A stretch of 64,000 bases of DNA, taken from assembly GCF_001913155.1 (NCBI RefSeq), contig NZ_CP018760.1, positions 1,550,001 through 1,614,000 on the forward strand, read 5' to 3'. Of this stretch, positions 17,343 through 25,365 are shown piece after piece. How positions within the stretch are numbered: the stretch's first letter is position 1; each line of letters begins with the position of its first letter. The DNA is from Maribacter hydrothermalis. Its GTDB lineage: Bacteria; Bacteroidota; Bacteroidia; Flavobacteriales; Flavobacteriaceae. Both the position numbers and the translations under genes were made by a program. The notes under the pieces were generated by a model. It did no database searches. It saw only the letters and a program-made list of their open reading frames with translations, and was not told the origin of the DNA.

Positions 17343-18476
17343 TTATTTTTTAAAAATACTAAAAAAATGGGCTGTTTTCAAGGTTAATAAGTCTGCTGCA
17401 TATTTCATATTATAGTCTAAATCTTTACTATTATCTTGTATTTCATATGCATCGAAAACTCCTAACTTCTTTAGCTCCTCTTTTTGAATATCCATCTTAC
17501 CACATATTGTAATTACAGGAATATTTTCGCGTAATCCCAAATCAAGCACACCTTTAATTAATTTACCTTGCAGCGTTTGCTTATCAATCTTACCTTCTCC
17601 TGTGATAATAAAATCAAATGTTTCTTTTTTCAACAAACTATTAACGCCTGAAAGGTTCAATACAAAATCTACGCCTCTATAAAACTCAGCGCCCAGAAAT
17701 GTTTTAAGTCCGTATGCAACACCTCCCGCTGCGCCTGACCCAGAAATTGCAGCATTATTGCCTTTAAAATAATCTACTACTACCGCATCTAAATTCTTAA
17801 GACCAAAATCTAACTCTTCAATCATTTCTCTAGTTGCTCCTTTTTGCGCAGCATAAACAAAAGCAGCACCGTCAAAACCAAATAGTGGATTAGTAACATC
17901 ATTTATGGCATAAAAATTTACACTTTTTATCTTATCAGAAACACCTTTATCACTTATAAACTTGATTTGACTTAAACTTGCACCTATTGCCGGTAAAACT
18001 TCTTTCTTTTCATCTAAGAGTTGAAAGCCCAATGCCGATGCAATACCAATTCCGCCATCATTTGTTGCACTGCCACCTAAGCCCATATAAATATTCTTTA
18101 CGCCTTTTTCAATAGCATCTTTAATTTGCAACCCTGTACCATATGTACTGGTCAACATAGGGTTTAGTTCATTAACCGACAATAACGCCATACCAGAAGC
18201 ATTGGCCAATTCTATAAAGGCCGAATTACTTTCTTGATTATATAAATAGTAAGATTGAATAGTTTTGCCCAAAGGATTTTGGCTTATAACCTGAACTGAA
18301 ATACAAGGCCTATATTTTGCTACCGCATTCATAAAACCATCGCCACCATCAGAGGCTTTAAAGTAATGAGATGTGAATTTTACCCCTGCCTTTTCTATTC
18401 CGGCAACAAAAGCCTTAGCCACTTCTTCGCTAGTTAAAGAGCCTTTAAATTTATCTGGTATAAGTAATAGTTTCAT
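17343..18476 (-). CDS. Glycerate kinase (GckA/GlxK type)
   Basis: The 377-residue protein starts MKLLLIPDKFKGSLTSEEVA, the glycerate kinase type 1 N-terminus. It contains ASDGGDGFMNAV (about 43-54), the glycine-rich GLGGSATNDGGIGIASALGF nucleotide/substrate segment (about 132-151), ISGSGAAGGVAYGL, and FIITGEGKIDKQTLQGK. The family phosphorylates D-glycerate to 2- or 3-phosphoglycerate. The start overlaps the stop of the upstream transporter by 4 bp (ATGA), so the pair is translationally coupled. The transporter may import glycerate or another small organic acid for this kinase. Confidence 0.93.
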   Translation of the reverse strand: MKLLLIPDKFKGSLTSEEVAKAFVAGIEKAGVKFTSHYFKASDGGDGFMNAVAKYRPCISVQVISQNPLGKTIQSYYLYNQESNSAFIELANASGMALLSVNELNPMLTSTYGTGLQIKDAIEKGVKNIYMGLGGSATNDGGIGIASALGFQLLDEKKEVLPAIGASLSQIKFISDKGVSDKIKSVNFYAINDVTNPLFGFDGAAFVYAAQKGATREMIEELDFGLKNLDAVVVDYFKGNNAAISGSGAAGGVAYGLKTFLGAEFYRGVDFVLNLSGVNSLLKKETFDFIITGEGKIDKQTLQGKLIKGVLDLGLRENIPVITICGKMDIQKEELKKLGVFDAYEIQDNSKDLDYNMKYAADLLTLKTAHFFSIFKK

Positions 18477-19963
18477 TTAGTCAAATTTTTGGGGAAACTA
18501 TTTATAGTAATATCCCATAATTCTGGGAGTACAAAATATACGAAAAAGGTTAACACAATAATAGATACAATATTCATAAAGAATCCTTTACCTACCATAT
18601 CTGGTATTCTTAGATATCCTGAACCAAAAACTACTGCGTTCGGCGGGGTTGCTACCGGCAACATAAAAGCACAAGATGCCGCAACTGCGGCACCAACCAT
18701 TAACACAAACGGATGGACATCTATAGTAAATGCCATAGGCGCCAAAACTGGTAATAACATTGCCGTTGTTGCAAGATTTGATGTTATTTCGGTTAAAAAA
18801 TTGACAGCGGCAATAAGCACCAATACCAGAACAAAAACCGGTAATCCTGACAAAGAAGTCATTTGACCACCAATCCATGTAGCCAGTCCACTATCTTCAA
18901 AGCCCTTTGCCAAAGCCATTCCACCACCAAACAGCAAAATAATTCCCCAAGGCATTTTTACAGCCTCTTCCCAATTAATAAGTTGTTCATTCTTTTTCTT
19001 TGCCGGAATTAAAAACAAAACAATAGCAAAGAATATCGCAATTATAGTATCATCCAAATCAGGTAAAAACTGTTGCAATAAAAACGAACGTGTTATCCAA
19101 CAAAATGCAGTAAGCGCAAATACAAAGGCTACTACTTTTTCTTCATAACTGATTCCACCCAGCTTAGATAGCAATCGCTTAATTTCTTCTTTACCACCAG
19201 GAAATGATTTTTGTTTGAATGTAAAGGCATATTTGGTTAAATACTTCCAACATATAATAATTAAAATTATTGAAATAGGTAAACCAAATGCAAACCATTG
19301 CATAAAAGTAATTTCATAACCATAGGTATCTAAAACTACACCGGCCAACACTAAATTTGGGGGTGTACCTATTAATGTTGCCAACCCTCCAATAGACGCG
19401 CTATAGGCTATGGCAAGCATTAACGCCTTACCAAAGGTCTTATTTTCATCTTCTTCCGTGTTAGGATTATCTTGCAACTGTTTAATTATTGCCAAACCGA
19501 TTGGCAGCATCATAACCGATGTTGCCGTGTTTGATATCCACATAGATAAAAAGGCAGTTGCCACCATAAAACCAAGAATAATTTTACGAACATCCGACCC
19601 AATTAAATTAATAATATTTAATGCAATTCGTTTATGCAAATTCCATTTTTCAATAGCAATTGCGATAACAAAACCTCCCATGTATAAGAATACATATTTA
19701 TGCCCAAATGAACCCGATGTAGAAGACAAATCCAATCCACCTGATAATGGAAATAATACTAACGGAAGTAGTGCCGTTACAGCAATAGGGATTGCTTCGG
19801 TTATCCACCAAATGGCAATCCATAATGTAGAGGCCAATACCGCATTGGCCTGCTCCGAGAGACCTTCAGGATGAAAGAAAAAAAGTATAAACAAAAACGA
19901 AATAGGACCTAGAACGAGCCCCAATAATTTAGTTTTATCCATAGACAAAGCCTTTAAAAGCAT
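18473..19963 (-). CDS. SLC13/DASS-family anion permease
   Basis: The 496-residue membrane protein has about 11-12 hydrophobic helices. An alternative ATG at 19942 (MDKTKLLG) would remove seven residues. The two DASS signature hairpins are visible: SNTATSVMMLPIGLAI and later ITSNLATTAMLLPVLAPMAF, with PVATPPNAVVFGSG near the C-terminus. The family couples sodium to uptake of dicarboxylates, sulfate or related anions. Coupling to glycerate kinase (4-bp overlap) suggests a carboxylate substrate; tartrate-, malate- or glycerate-like acids are possible. DUF423 at 20007 lies 43 nt upstream on the same strand and may share its transcript. Confidence 0.9.
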   Translation of the reverse strand: MLLKALSMDKTKLLGLVLGPISFLFILFFFHPEGLSEQANAVLASTLWIAIWWITEAIPIAVTALLPLVLFPLSGGLDLSSTSGSFGHKYVFLYMGGFVIAIAIEKWNLHKRIALNIINLIGSDVRKIILGFMVATAFLSMWISNTATSVMMLPIGLAIIKQLQDNPNTEEDENKTFGKALMLAIAYSASIGGLATLIGTPPNLVLAGVVLDTYGYEITFMQWFAFGLPISIILIIICWKYLTKYAFTFKQKSFPGGKEEIKRLLSKLGGISYEEKVVAFVFALTAFCWITRSFLLQQFLPDLDDTIIAIFFAIVLFLIPAKKKNEQLINWEEAVKMPWGIILLFGGGMALAKGFEDSGLATWIGGQMTSLSGLPVFVLVLVLIAAVNFLTEITSNLATTAMLLPVLAPMAFTIDVHPFVLMVGAAVAASCAFMLPVATPPNAVVFGSGYLRIPDMVGKGFFMNIVSIIVLTFFVYFVLPELWDITINSFPKNLTK

Positions 19964-20006
19964 GAAAATACATTTTTATTAGGTTTAACATGGATTTACT
20001 TTAACC

Positions 20007-20399
20007 TCAATTTTGAGTTTTAGATTTTAGTATTCCAAAAAGCATCAATACCCAGGCTGCAATTAAAAAAACTCCTCCAATAGGAGTTACTATTCCAATA
20101 GTTTTAAAATCAAAATTTACCAACTCGTTTAGTGCTAAAAGATAAATAGATAAGGAAAACAGTACTACGCCTACTACCACGCAAAGATATATTGGTCTTT
20201 TTGAACTTAGTATATTATCGGGAATTAAGGCGAGTACTAATAGAAAAAAAGAATGATACATTTGATATCGCACACCTGTTTCAAAAGACTTAATTGCAGC
20301 TTCATCTACTAAATTTTTCAATCCATGAGCACCAAAAGCTCCAAGTATTACTGCAAGCATTCCTAATACACAACCTGTAATTAAAATTGTTTTTTTCAT
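20007..20399 (-). CDS. DUF423 membrane protein (YgdD-like)
   Basis: The 130-residue protein has four predicted transmembrane helices. It has the family pattern GAFGAHGLK near residues 21-29, followed by FETGVRYQMYHSFFLL (about 41-56) and TPIGGVFLIAAWVLM near the end. DUF423 proteins are small inner-membrane proteins of unknown function. It is followed by the DASS permease and glycerate kinase genes on the same strand with a short gap. Confidence 0.88.
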   Translation of the reverse strand: MKKTILITGCVLGMLAVILGAFGAHGLKNLVDEAAIKSFETGVRYQMYHSFFLLVLALIPDNILSSKRPIYLCVVVGVVLFSLSIYLLALNELVNFDFKTIGIVTPIGGVFLIAAWVLMLFGILKSKTQN

Positions 20400-20479
20400 A
20401 ACTTTTTCTATAATTATCTTTATAAATGTAACAATTTGATACCTTAGTATTTCGTTATAATCAAAAATAGTGAAATCGT

Positions 20480-21853
20480 ATGATGCGTAAAATTCTTGTT
20501 ATAGGTGCTGGTAAGTCAACCTCCTATTTATTGGATTATCTTTTAAGTAAAGCAGAAGAAGAAAAATTAGAAATAACCATTGGTGACATTAATCCATCCG
20601 CAATTGCTACCTCAATTTCGAACCATAAACATTGTACCGTTATTTCACTTGATATTTTTAACAAGGCCGAAAGAAACGATGCCATTTCAACAGCAGATAT
20701 TGTAATATCAATGCTACCCGCGCATTTTCATATAAAAGTAGCTGAAGATTGCATAACCCATAAAAAGCATCTGGTAACTGCATCCTATATAAGTACAGAA
20801 CTACTGGCCCTAAATGAAAAGGTAAAAGAAAATAATTTAGTTTTCATGAATGAAATAGGTCTAGATCCTGGTATTGACCATATGAGTGCCATGCAGGTTA
20901 TTGATAAAATACGTGATGAAGGAGGAAATATACTATTGTTCGAGTCTTTTTGTGGTGGATTAGTTGCGCCGGAATACGACAATAATCTATGGAACTATAA
21001 ATTTACTTGGAACCCTAGAAATGTTGTTCTTGCCGGTCAAGGTGGTACAGCTAAATTTATTCAAGAAGGGACTTACAAATACATACCTTATCCACGCCTT
21101 TTTAGACGTACAGAGTTTTTTGAAATTGAAGGATATGGCCGTTTTGAAGGATACGCGAATCGAGATTCCTTAAATTACAGAGAAGCCTACAAATTACAAA
21201 ATGCTTTAACTATTTACAGAGGAACTATGCGCCGTGTTGGTTTTTCAAAAGCATGGAATATGTTCATTGAATTAGGAGTCACAGATGACACCTACACCAT
21301 TGAAAATTCCGAAAAAATGAGTTACCGTGAATTCATCAATCTGTTTTTACCATATTCACCAACAGATTCTGTAGAATTAAAACTTAGGCATTACTTAAAA
21401 CTAGATCAAGATGATATTCGTTGGGACAAATTATTAGAGCTAAATATATTTGACGACACCAAACTTATTGGAATTCCTGATGCCACGCCTGCTAGAGCAT
21501 TGCAAAAAATACTAGAGGATAGCTGGACACTTAAATCTAACGAAAAGGACATGATTGTCATGTACCATAAGTTTGGTTATGAACTAAACGGGGAAAAGAA
21601 ACAAATAGACTCTAAACTAGTGGTTACCGGAGAAAACCAAACCTTTACTGCAATGGCAAAAACAGTAGGGTTACCGGTTGCAATGGCGGCCTTAAAAATT
21701 CTTAATGGTGAAATTAAAACCCCAGGAGTGCAAATTCCAATTACCAAAGAAGTATATGAACCTATTCTAGAAGAGCTAAAATCTTACGGAGTTAATTTTA
21801 AGGAATATGATGTACCCTATTTAGGATACAACCCTAATTCTGTAGTCAGTTAA
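20480..21853 (+). CDS. Saccharopine dehydrogenase family protein
   Basis: The 457 residues begin with a Rossmann fold (ILVIGAGKSTSYLLDYL, residues 5-21). The saccharopine-reductase-like signature IGLDPGIDHMSAMQVID is at about 131-147, followed by the C-terminal catalytic domain with SFCGGLVAPEYDNNLWNYKF and NPRNVVLAGQGG. This is the glutamate-forming (LYS9-type) branch, used in lysine degradation or in making lysine-type amino acids. An Lrp/AsnC regulator follows 58 nt downstream on the same strand, a setting consistent with amino-acid-responsive control. MM at the N-terminus leaves 20480 or 20483 as the start. Confidence 0.9.
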   Translation: MMRKILVIGAGKSTSYLLDYLLSKAEEEKLEITIGDINPSAIATSISNHKHCTVISLDIFNKAERNDAISTADIVISMLPAHFHIKVAEDCITHKKHLVTASYISTELLALNEKVKENNLVFMNEIGLDPGIDHMSAMQVIDKIRDEGGNILLFESFCGGLVAPEYDNNLWNYKFTWNPRNVVLAGQGGTAKFIQEGTYKYIPYPRLFRRTEFFEIEGYGRFEGYANRDSLNYREAYKLQNALTIYRGTMRRVGFSKAWNMFIELGVTDDTYTIENSEKMSYREFINLFLPYSPTDSVELKLRHYLKLDQDDIRWDKLLELNIFDDTKLIGIPDATPARALQKILEDSWTLKSNEKDMIVMYHKFGYELNGEKKQIDSKLVVTGENQTFTAMAKTVGLPVAMAALKILNGEIKTPGVQIPITKEVYEPILEELKSYGVNFKEYDVPYLGYNPNSVVS

Positions 21854-21911
21854 GTCTTTTTATCTATCAAATTAAAACCAAATAAGTACTTTTATGTTTT
21901 AATTGACAAAC

Positions 21912-22382
21912 ATGAAAGCATCCACTTCTTTGGCTAAAATAGATGGTATCGATAAAAAAATATTGCGTTTTTTAATGGAAGATGCGCGTAAACCTGTGCT
22001 TGAAATTGCCAGAAGCATTGGTATTTCTGGCGCGGCAATACATCAGCGATTACGAAAACTAGAAGCATCGGGACTTTTATCTGGGTCAAAATTTATTGTA
22101 AATCCTAAATCATTGGGCTATACCACCATGGCCTATATTGGAATTTATTTAGACAAAGCAATGAGTAACCCAGTAGCTGTTAAACAATTAGAGAAAATTC
22201 CTGAAGTATTGGAATGCCACTATACTACAGGAAATTGGTCTATTTTAATAAAGGTGCTATGTAGAGATAATGAGCATTTAATGCAGGTGTTAAATAAAGA
22301 AATACAAGCAATAGAAGGTGTCTCTAGAACGGAAACATTTATTTCTTTAGCACAACAGATTGATAGACAAATATCTATTTAA
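21912..22382 (+). CDS. Lrp/AsnC family transcriptional regulator
   Basis: The protein has 156 residues from the ATG at 21912; a TTG three codons upstream is less likely. The N-terminal winged helix-turn-helix (IDGIDKKILRFLMEDARKP, then ISGAAIHQRLRKLEASG) is the typical Lrp DNA-binding domain. It is followed by the alpha-beta RAM (amino-acid-binding) domain with YTTGNWSILIKVLC and a C-terminal FISL-type strand. It probably forms octamers or dimers that sense an amino acid. The upstream saccharopine-dehydrogenase-like gene is the natural candidate target. The last 4 bases overlap the end of the convergent acetyltransferase gene. Confidence 0.93.
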   Translation: MKASTSLAKIDGIDKKILRFLMEDARKPVLEIARSIGISGAAIHQRLRKLEASGLLSGSKFIVNPKSLGYTTMAYIGIYLDKAMSNPVAVKQLEKIPEVLECHYTTGNWSILIKVLCRDNEHLMQVLNKEIQAIEGVSRTETFISLAQQIDRQISI

Positions 22383-22879
22383 GTAGAAAGCATTAGCAGT
22401 TCTTCTGATGTTTCGGTGAGCTTTACAGTGTCTACCTTTTTAAAACCTAATTTAAATAAAAGTTGAAGAGACCTTTTATTGGCTTCCATGCAAATGGCAA
22501 GCACTCGCGATAAATTTAATTCTGTTTTCCCAAATTGTATCATGGCACTTGTGGCTTCAAAGGCATATCCAAATCCCTCGTATGATGGTAATAAGGCAAA
22601 ACCTAAATCTAAACCTTCTAGATAGTCTCTTTTCAAAAATCCACAGAGCCCTATTTGAGTACCATCCATTAGAGAAACTACCAAAAGTCCAAATCCATTT
22701 TTATTATACCCTTTAATTAATGAATTTTCAATATACGCCTCTGCCTTATTGAGATTAACAATGTTTTTATCTCCAAAATATCGTAGCCAACTATCACTAT
22801 TCAATAATTTATAAATAAAAGGGCCATCTTCTAGGTTTGCAGGTCTCAAAAACAATCTTTCCGAATCTAATCTTTTCAT
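22379..22879 (-). CDS. GNAT family N-acetyltransferase (RimJ/RimL-like)
   Basis: The 166 residues follow the GNAT fold of the RimJ/RimL type: the N-terminus TERLFLRP-like ERLFLRPANLEDGP, a central GLCGFLKRDYLEGLDLGFALLPSYEGFGYAFEA acetyl-CoA region (split here around the LGF/GYA strand), and the C-terminal NLSRVLAICMEANKRSLQLLFKLGF. The family acetylates N-termini or free amines; the substrate is unknown. It is convergent with the Lrp gene (4-bp overlap). Confidence 0.85.
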   Translation of the reverse strand: MKRLDSERLFLRPANLEDGPFIYKLLNSDSWLRYFGDKNIVNLNKAEAYIENSLIKGYNKNGFGLLVVSLMDGTQIGLCGFLKRDYLEGLDLGFALLPSYEGFGYAFEATSAMIQFGKTELNLSRVLAICMEANKRSLQLLFKLGFKKVDTVKLTETSEELLMLST

Positions 22880-22901
22880 TCTTCCCTTTTATTTCAAACA
22901 A

Positions 22902-22930
22902 AGAAACCTATCTTAAAAAGACAGGTTTCT
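22902..22930 (-). terminator. Terminator of the zinc metallopeptidase gene
   Basis: On the minus strand AGAAACCT and AGGTTTCT form a stem with further pairing inside and a T-rich tail (TTTGTTTG). Confidence 0.6.
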
Positions 22931-22955
22931 ATATTATTTAAAATGTATTTCAAAG

Positions 22956-23651
22956 TTAATCTCTACCTCCAAAAACTTGAAGTCCCCAGTATACTAAAGT
23001 TGCCAATGAGCCGATTGCAGCAACTAAATACGTACGCGCAGCCCATTTCAACGCATCTTCAGAGCCTTCGTATTCTTGAGGCGTAACGATGTTCTTATTC
23101 TTTAACCATGCTAATGCCCTATTACTTGCATCATACTCTACAGGTAGGGTAACAAAGCTAAATAATGTGGCCATACCCATCATAACCAAACCAGCAACAG
23201 CAACCCAATACCCTAAGCCCATACCAGCAGCAGCACCTAATGCCAAACCACCAAATACAACCCACATAGACAAGCTTGATGTTACGCTAACTACAGGCAC
23301 CAATTTTGAACGTAATCCTAACCACTCATAAGCCTGCGCATGTTGTACAGCGTGACCACATTCGTGAGCTGCAACTGCAGCAGCCGATGCATTTCTTTGA
23401 TTATAAACCCCCTCACTTAAATTAACTGTTTTATTTGCCGGATTGTAATGATCTGTTAACATCCCAGGCGTAGACACCACTTTTACATCTCGTATTCCAT
23501 GATCGGCCAACATTTTTTCTGCTATTTCAGCACCACTCATTCCATTTTGCAAATGCACTTTAGAATAATGCTTGAACTTACTCTTTAATTTACTACTTAC
23601 TAACCAACTGACTAAAGCAATAGCCCCAATCAATATATAATATCCCATCAT
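22956..23651 (-). CDS. Zinc metallopeptidase (YugP-like)
   Basis: The 231-residue membrane protein has a hydrophobic N-terminus (residues 3-19), then the zinc motif HECGH (in VAAHECGHAVQHA, about residues 91-103) and further hydrophobic segments at about 120-170 and 205-225. The NLSEGVYNQRNASAAAVAAH context is typical of the YugP/DUF2268-neighbouring zinc peptidase family. The conserved FVTLPVEYDASNRAL stretch follows. Inner-membrane location is inferred. The substrate is unknown. Confidence 0.9.
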   Translation of the reverse strand: MMGYYILIGAIALVSWLVSSKLKSKFKHYSKVHLQNGMSGAEIAEKMLADHGIRDVKVVSTPGMLTDHYNPANKTVNLSEGVYNQRNASAAAVAAHECGHAVQHAQAYEWLGLRSKLVPVVSVTSSLSMWVVFGGLALGAAAGMGLGYWVAVAGLVMMGMATLFSFVTLPVEYDASNRALAWLKNKNIVTPQEYEGSEDALKWAARTYLVAAIGSLATLVYWGLQVFGGRD

Positions 23652-23729
23652 AACGTTTCAATTTTTAAATCGATTAAATATACTAAAGATTCGTATTTAT
23701 TTATGAATCTGATTATTTAAAAGCAAAAA

Positions 23730-23760
23730 CCCCGCCAAATTCCTTTCGGATATGGCGAGG
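23730..23760 (-). terminator. Terminator of ald
   Basis: CCTCGCCA pairs with TGGCGGGG on the minus strand (one G-T pair), followed by TTTTTG. Confidence 0.8.
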
Positions 23761-23786
23761 CATATTTTACTGACAAAATGTACAGA

Positions 23787-24887
23787 TTAAGCAACTATCT
23801 CTTCCCAACCAAAGGCTTCAATAATTTCTTGATATACCACATTTCCTTCTACTATATTTAATCCTTTCTTTAAAGATGCATCTTTTTCACACGCAGCTTC
23901 CCAACCTAAATTTGCCAATTTCAATGCATACGGCAATGTTACATTGGTCAATGCCATGGTAGATGTATAAGGTACTGCACCTGGCATATTTGCTACCGAA
24001 TAATGAACAACGTCATCAATAATATAAATAGGGTCTTCATGCGTGGTAGGCTTGGTAGTTTCTACACAGCCACCTTGATCTACGGCAACATCAACAATTA
24101 CAGTACCAGGTCTCATTTCTTTCAACATATCCCTTGTAATCAAATTTGGTGCTTTAGCTCCTTTCAATAAAACACCACCAATAATTAAATCATGTGTTTT
24201 AATAAGTCTTCTGATATTAAACTCGTTAGAGAATTCAGTAACTACATGTGGCGGCATTACATCATTTGCATAACGTAAGCGTTTCATGTTCACATCTAAG
24301 ATAGTTACATGAGCTCCTAAACCTGCTGCCATTTTAGCAGCTTGTATACCAACCACACCAGCACCTAAGACTAAAACCTTACCCGGAGCAACACCTGGTA
24401 CTCCGCCTAACAATACACCACGACCTTTAACAGGTTTCTCCAAATACTTAGCACCTTGTTGTATTGCCATTCTACCGGCAACTTCTGACATTGGCGTTAA
24501 AAGTGGCAACGTACCTTCTTCATCTTCTACCGTTTCATATGCTATACAAACCGCTTTTTGCTTGATCATAGCCTTTGTTAGTTCTTCACTAGATGCAAAA
24601 TGGAAATAGGTAAAAAGTATTTGACCTTGTTGAATTAACTCATATTCTTCAGCAATTGGCTCTTTAACTTTTACAATCATTTCGCTCATGGCGTAAACCT
24701 GACCAATTGTATCTAGTATAACAGCACCTGCCTGTTGATAATCTTGATTGAAAAAACCACTTCCTTCGCCAGCACTTGACTGGACATATACTTTGTGGTT
24801 GTTCTTTACCAATTCGAAAACTCCGGCCGGCGTCATACCTACCCTACTTTCATTGTTTTTAATTTCTTTTGGAATACCAACAATCAT
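23787..24887 (-). CDS. ald: Alanine dehydrogenase
   Basis: The 366 residues begin MIVGIPKEIKNNESRVGMTP, the conserved alanine dehydrogenase/PNT N-terminus. Visible are HKVYVQ (substrate Lys-His), KVKEPIAEEYEL (about residues 74-85), the NAD Rossmann motif VLGAGVVGIQAAKMAAGLGA (about 173-192) and the DVAVDQGGCVET catalytic segment. It oxidatively deaminates L-alanine to pyruvate, or the reverse. The first part of the protein is slightly shorter than typical 370-residue enzymes. Single gene with its own terminator. Confidence 0.95.
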   Translation of the reverse strand: MIVGIPKEIKNNESRVGMTPAGVFELVKNNHKVYVQSSAGEGSGFFNQDYQQAGAVILDTIGQVYAMSEMIVKVKEPIAEEYELIQQGQILFTYFHFASSEELTKAMIKQKAVCIAYETVEDEEGTLPLLTPMSEVAGRMAIQQGAKYLEKPVKGRGVLLGGVPGVAPGKVLVLGAGVVGIQAAKMAAGLGAHVTILDVNMKRLRYANDVMPPHVVTEFSNEFNIRRLIKTHDLIIGGVLLKGAKAPNLITRDMLKEMRPGTVIVDVAVDQGGCVETTKPTTHEDPIYIIDDVVHYSVANMPGAVPYTSTMALTNVTLPYALKLANLGWEAACEKDASLKKGLNIVEGNVVYQEIIEAFGWEEIVA

Positions 24888-24998
24888 GATTTATCATTTT
24901 ATGTTACAATGCAAAATTGAAGCTAATTATGCATATATCAAACATTAATTCGATAAAATACAGGGGTTACTTGTTAAAAAATCATTTTTTTAAGTTAG

Positions 24999-25021
24999 TA
25001 CCCCTATTTTTTATAGGGGTA
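24999..25021 (-). terminator. Terminator-like hairpin after the SemiSWEET gene
   Basis: A 9-bp perfect stem (TACCCCTAT / ATAGGGGTA) with a T/A loop; the downstream T-run on the minus strand is interrupted. Confidence 0.6.
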
Positions 25022-25029
25022 AAATATTA

Positions 25030-25281
25030 TTAATATTTAATTTTTAAGATAATCATGATTAAAAGAAGGACTGCCGTTGCAAGATTAGCAATTATGATAG
25101 GTAAACTTTGTATTGAAAAGCCATAAACCGCCCACATTAAAGCACCTAAAAGCAAAATAGTGTACATTGTTAACGATATATCTTTGGTAGATTTTTCTTT
25201 CCAGGTTTTATATACCTGCGGAACAAATGCCCCTGTAGTAAAAGTTGCAGCCACTAAACCTAAAATTTCGACACCGTCCAT
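25030..25281 (-). CDS. SemiSWEET sugar transporter
   Basis: The 83-residue protein has three transmembrane helices, the size of a bacterial SemiSWEET. The PQ-loop is AFVPQVYKTWKEKSTKDIS (residues 18-36), including the Pro-Gln and the Lys-Ser-Thr linker. The second and third helices are Leu/Ala/Gly-rich with a WAVYGF motif. It dimerises to form a facilitative mono-/disaccharide pore in the inner membrane. Between ald and leuS, with hairpins on both sides; apparently a single-gene unit. Confidence 0.92.
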   Translation of the reverse strand: MDGVEILGLVAATFTTGAFVPQVYKTWKEKSTKDISLTMYTILLLGALMWAVYGFSIQSLPIIIANLATAVLLLIMIILKIKY

Positions 25282-25322
25282 AATATTTTTTATAAATAAT
25301 CAAACAAATCTATGAAACAAAA

Positions 25323-25344
25323 AGAGGCGATTTTCATCGCCTCT
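25323..25344 (-). terminator. Terminator of leuS
   Basis: 9-bp perfect stem (AGAGGCGAT / ATCGCCTCT) with a GAAA loop on the minus strand, followed by TTTTTG. Confidence 0.85.
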
Positions 25345-25365
25345 TACCTTTATATAACTTCATTT

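Noticed and set aside
18489..18878. Plus- and minus-strand open frames of 125 and 96 residues within the DASS permease gene
   Set aside because: Both are out-of-frame shadows of the permease, whose signatures are intact.
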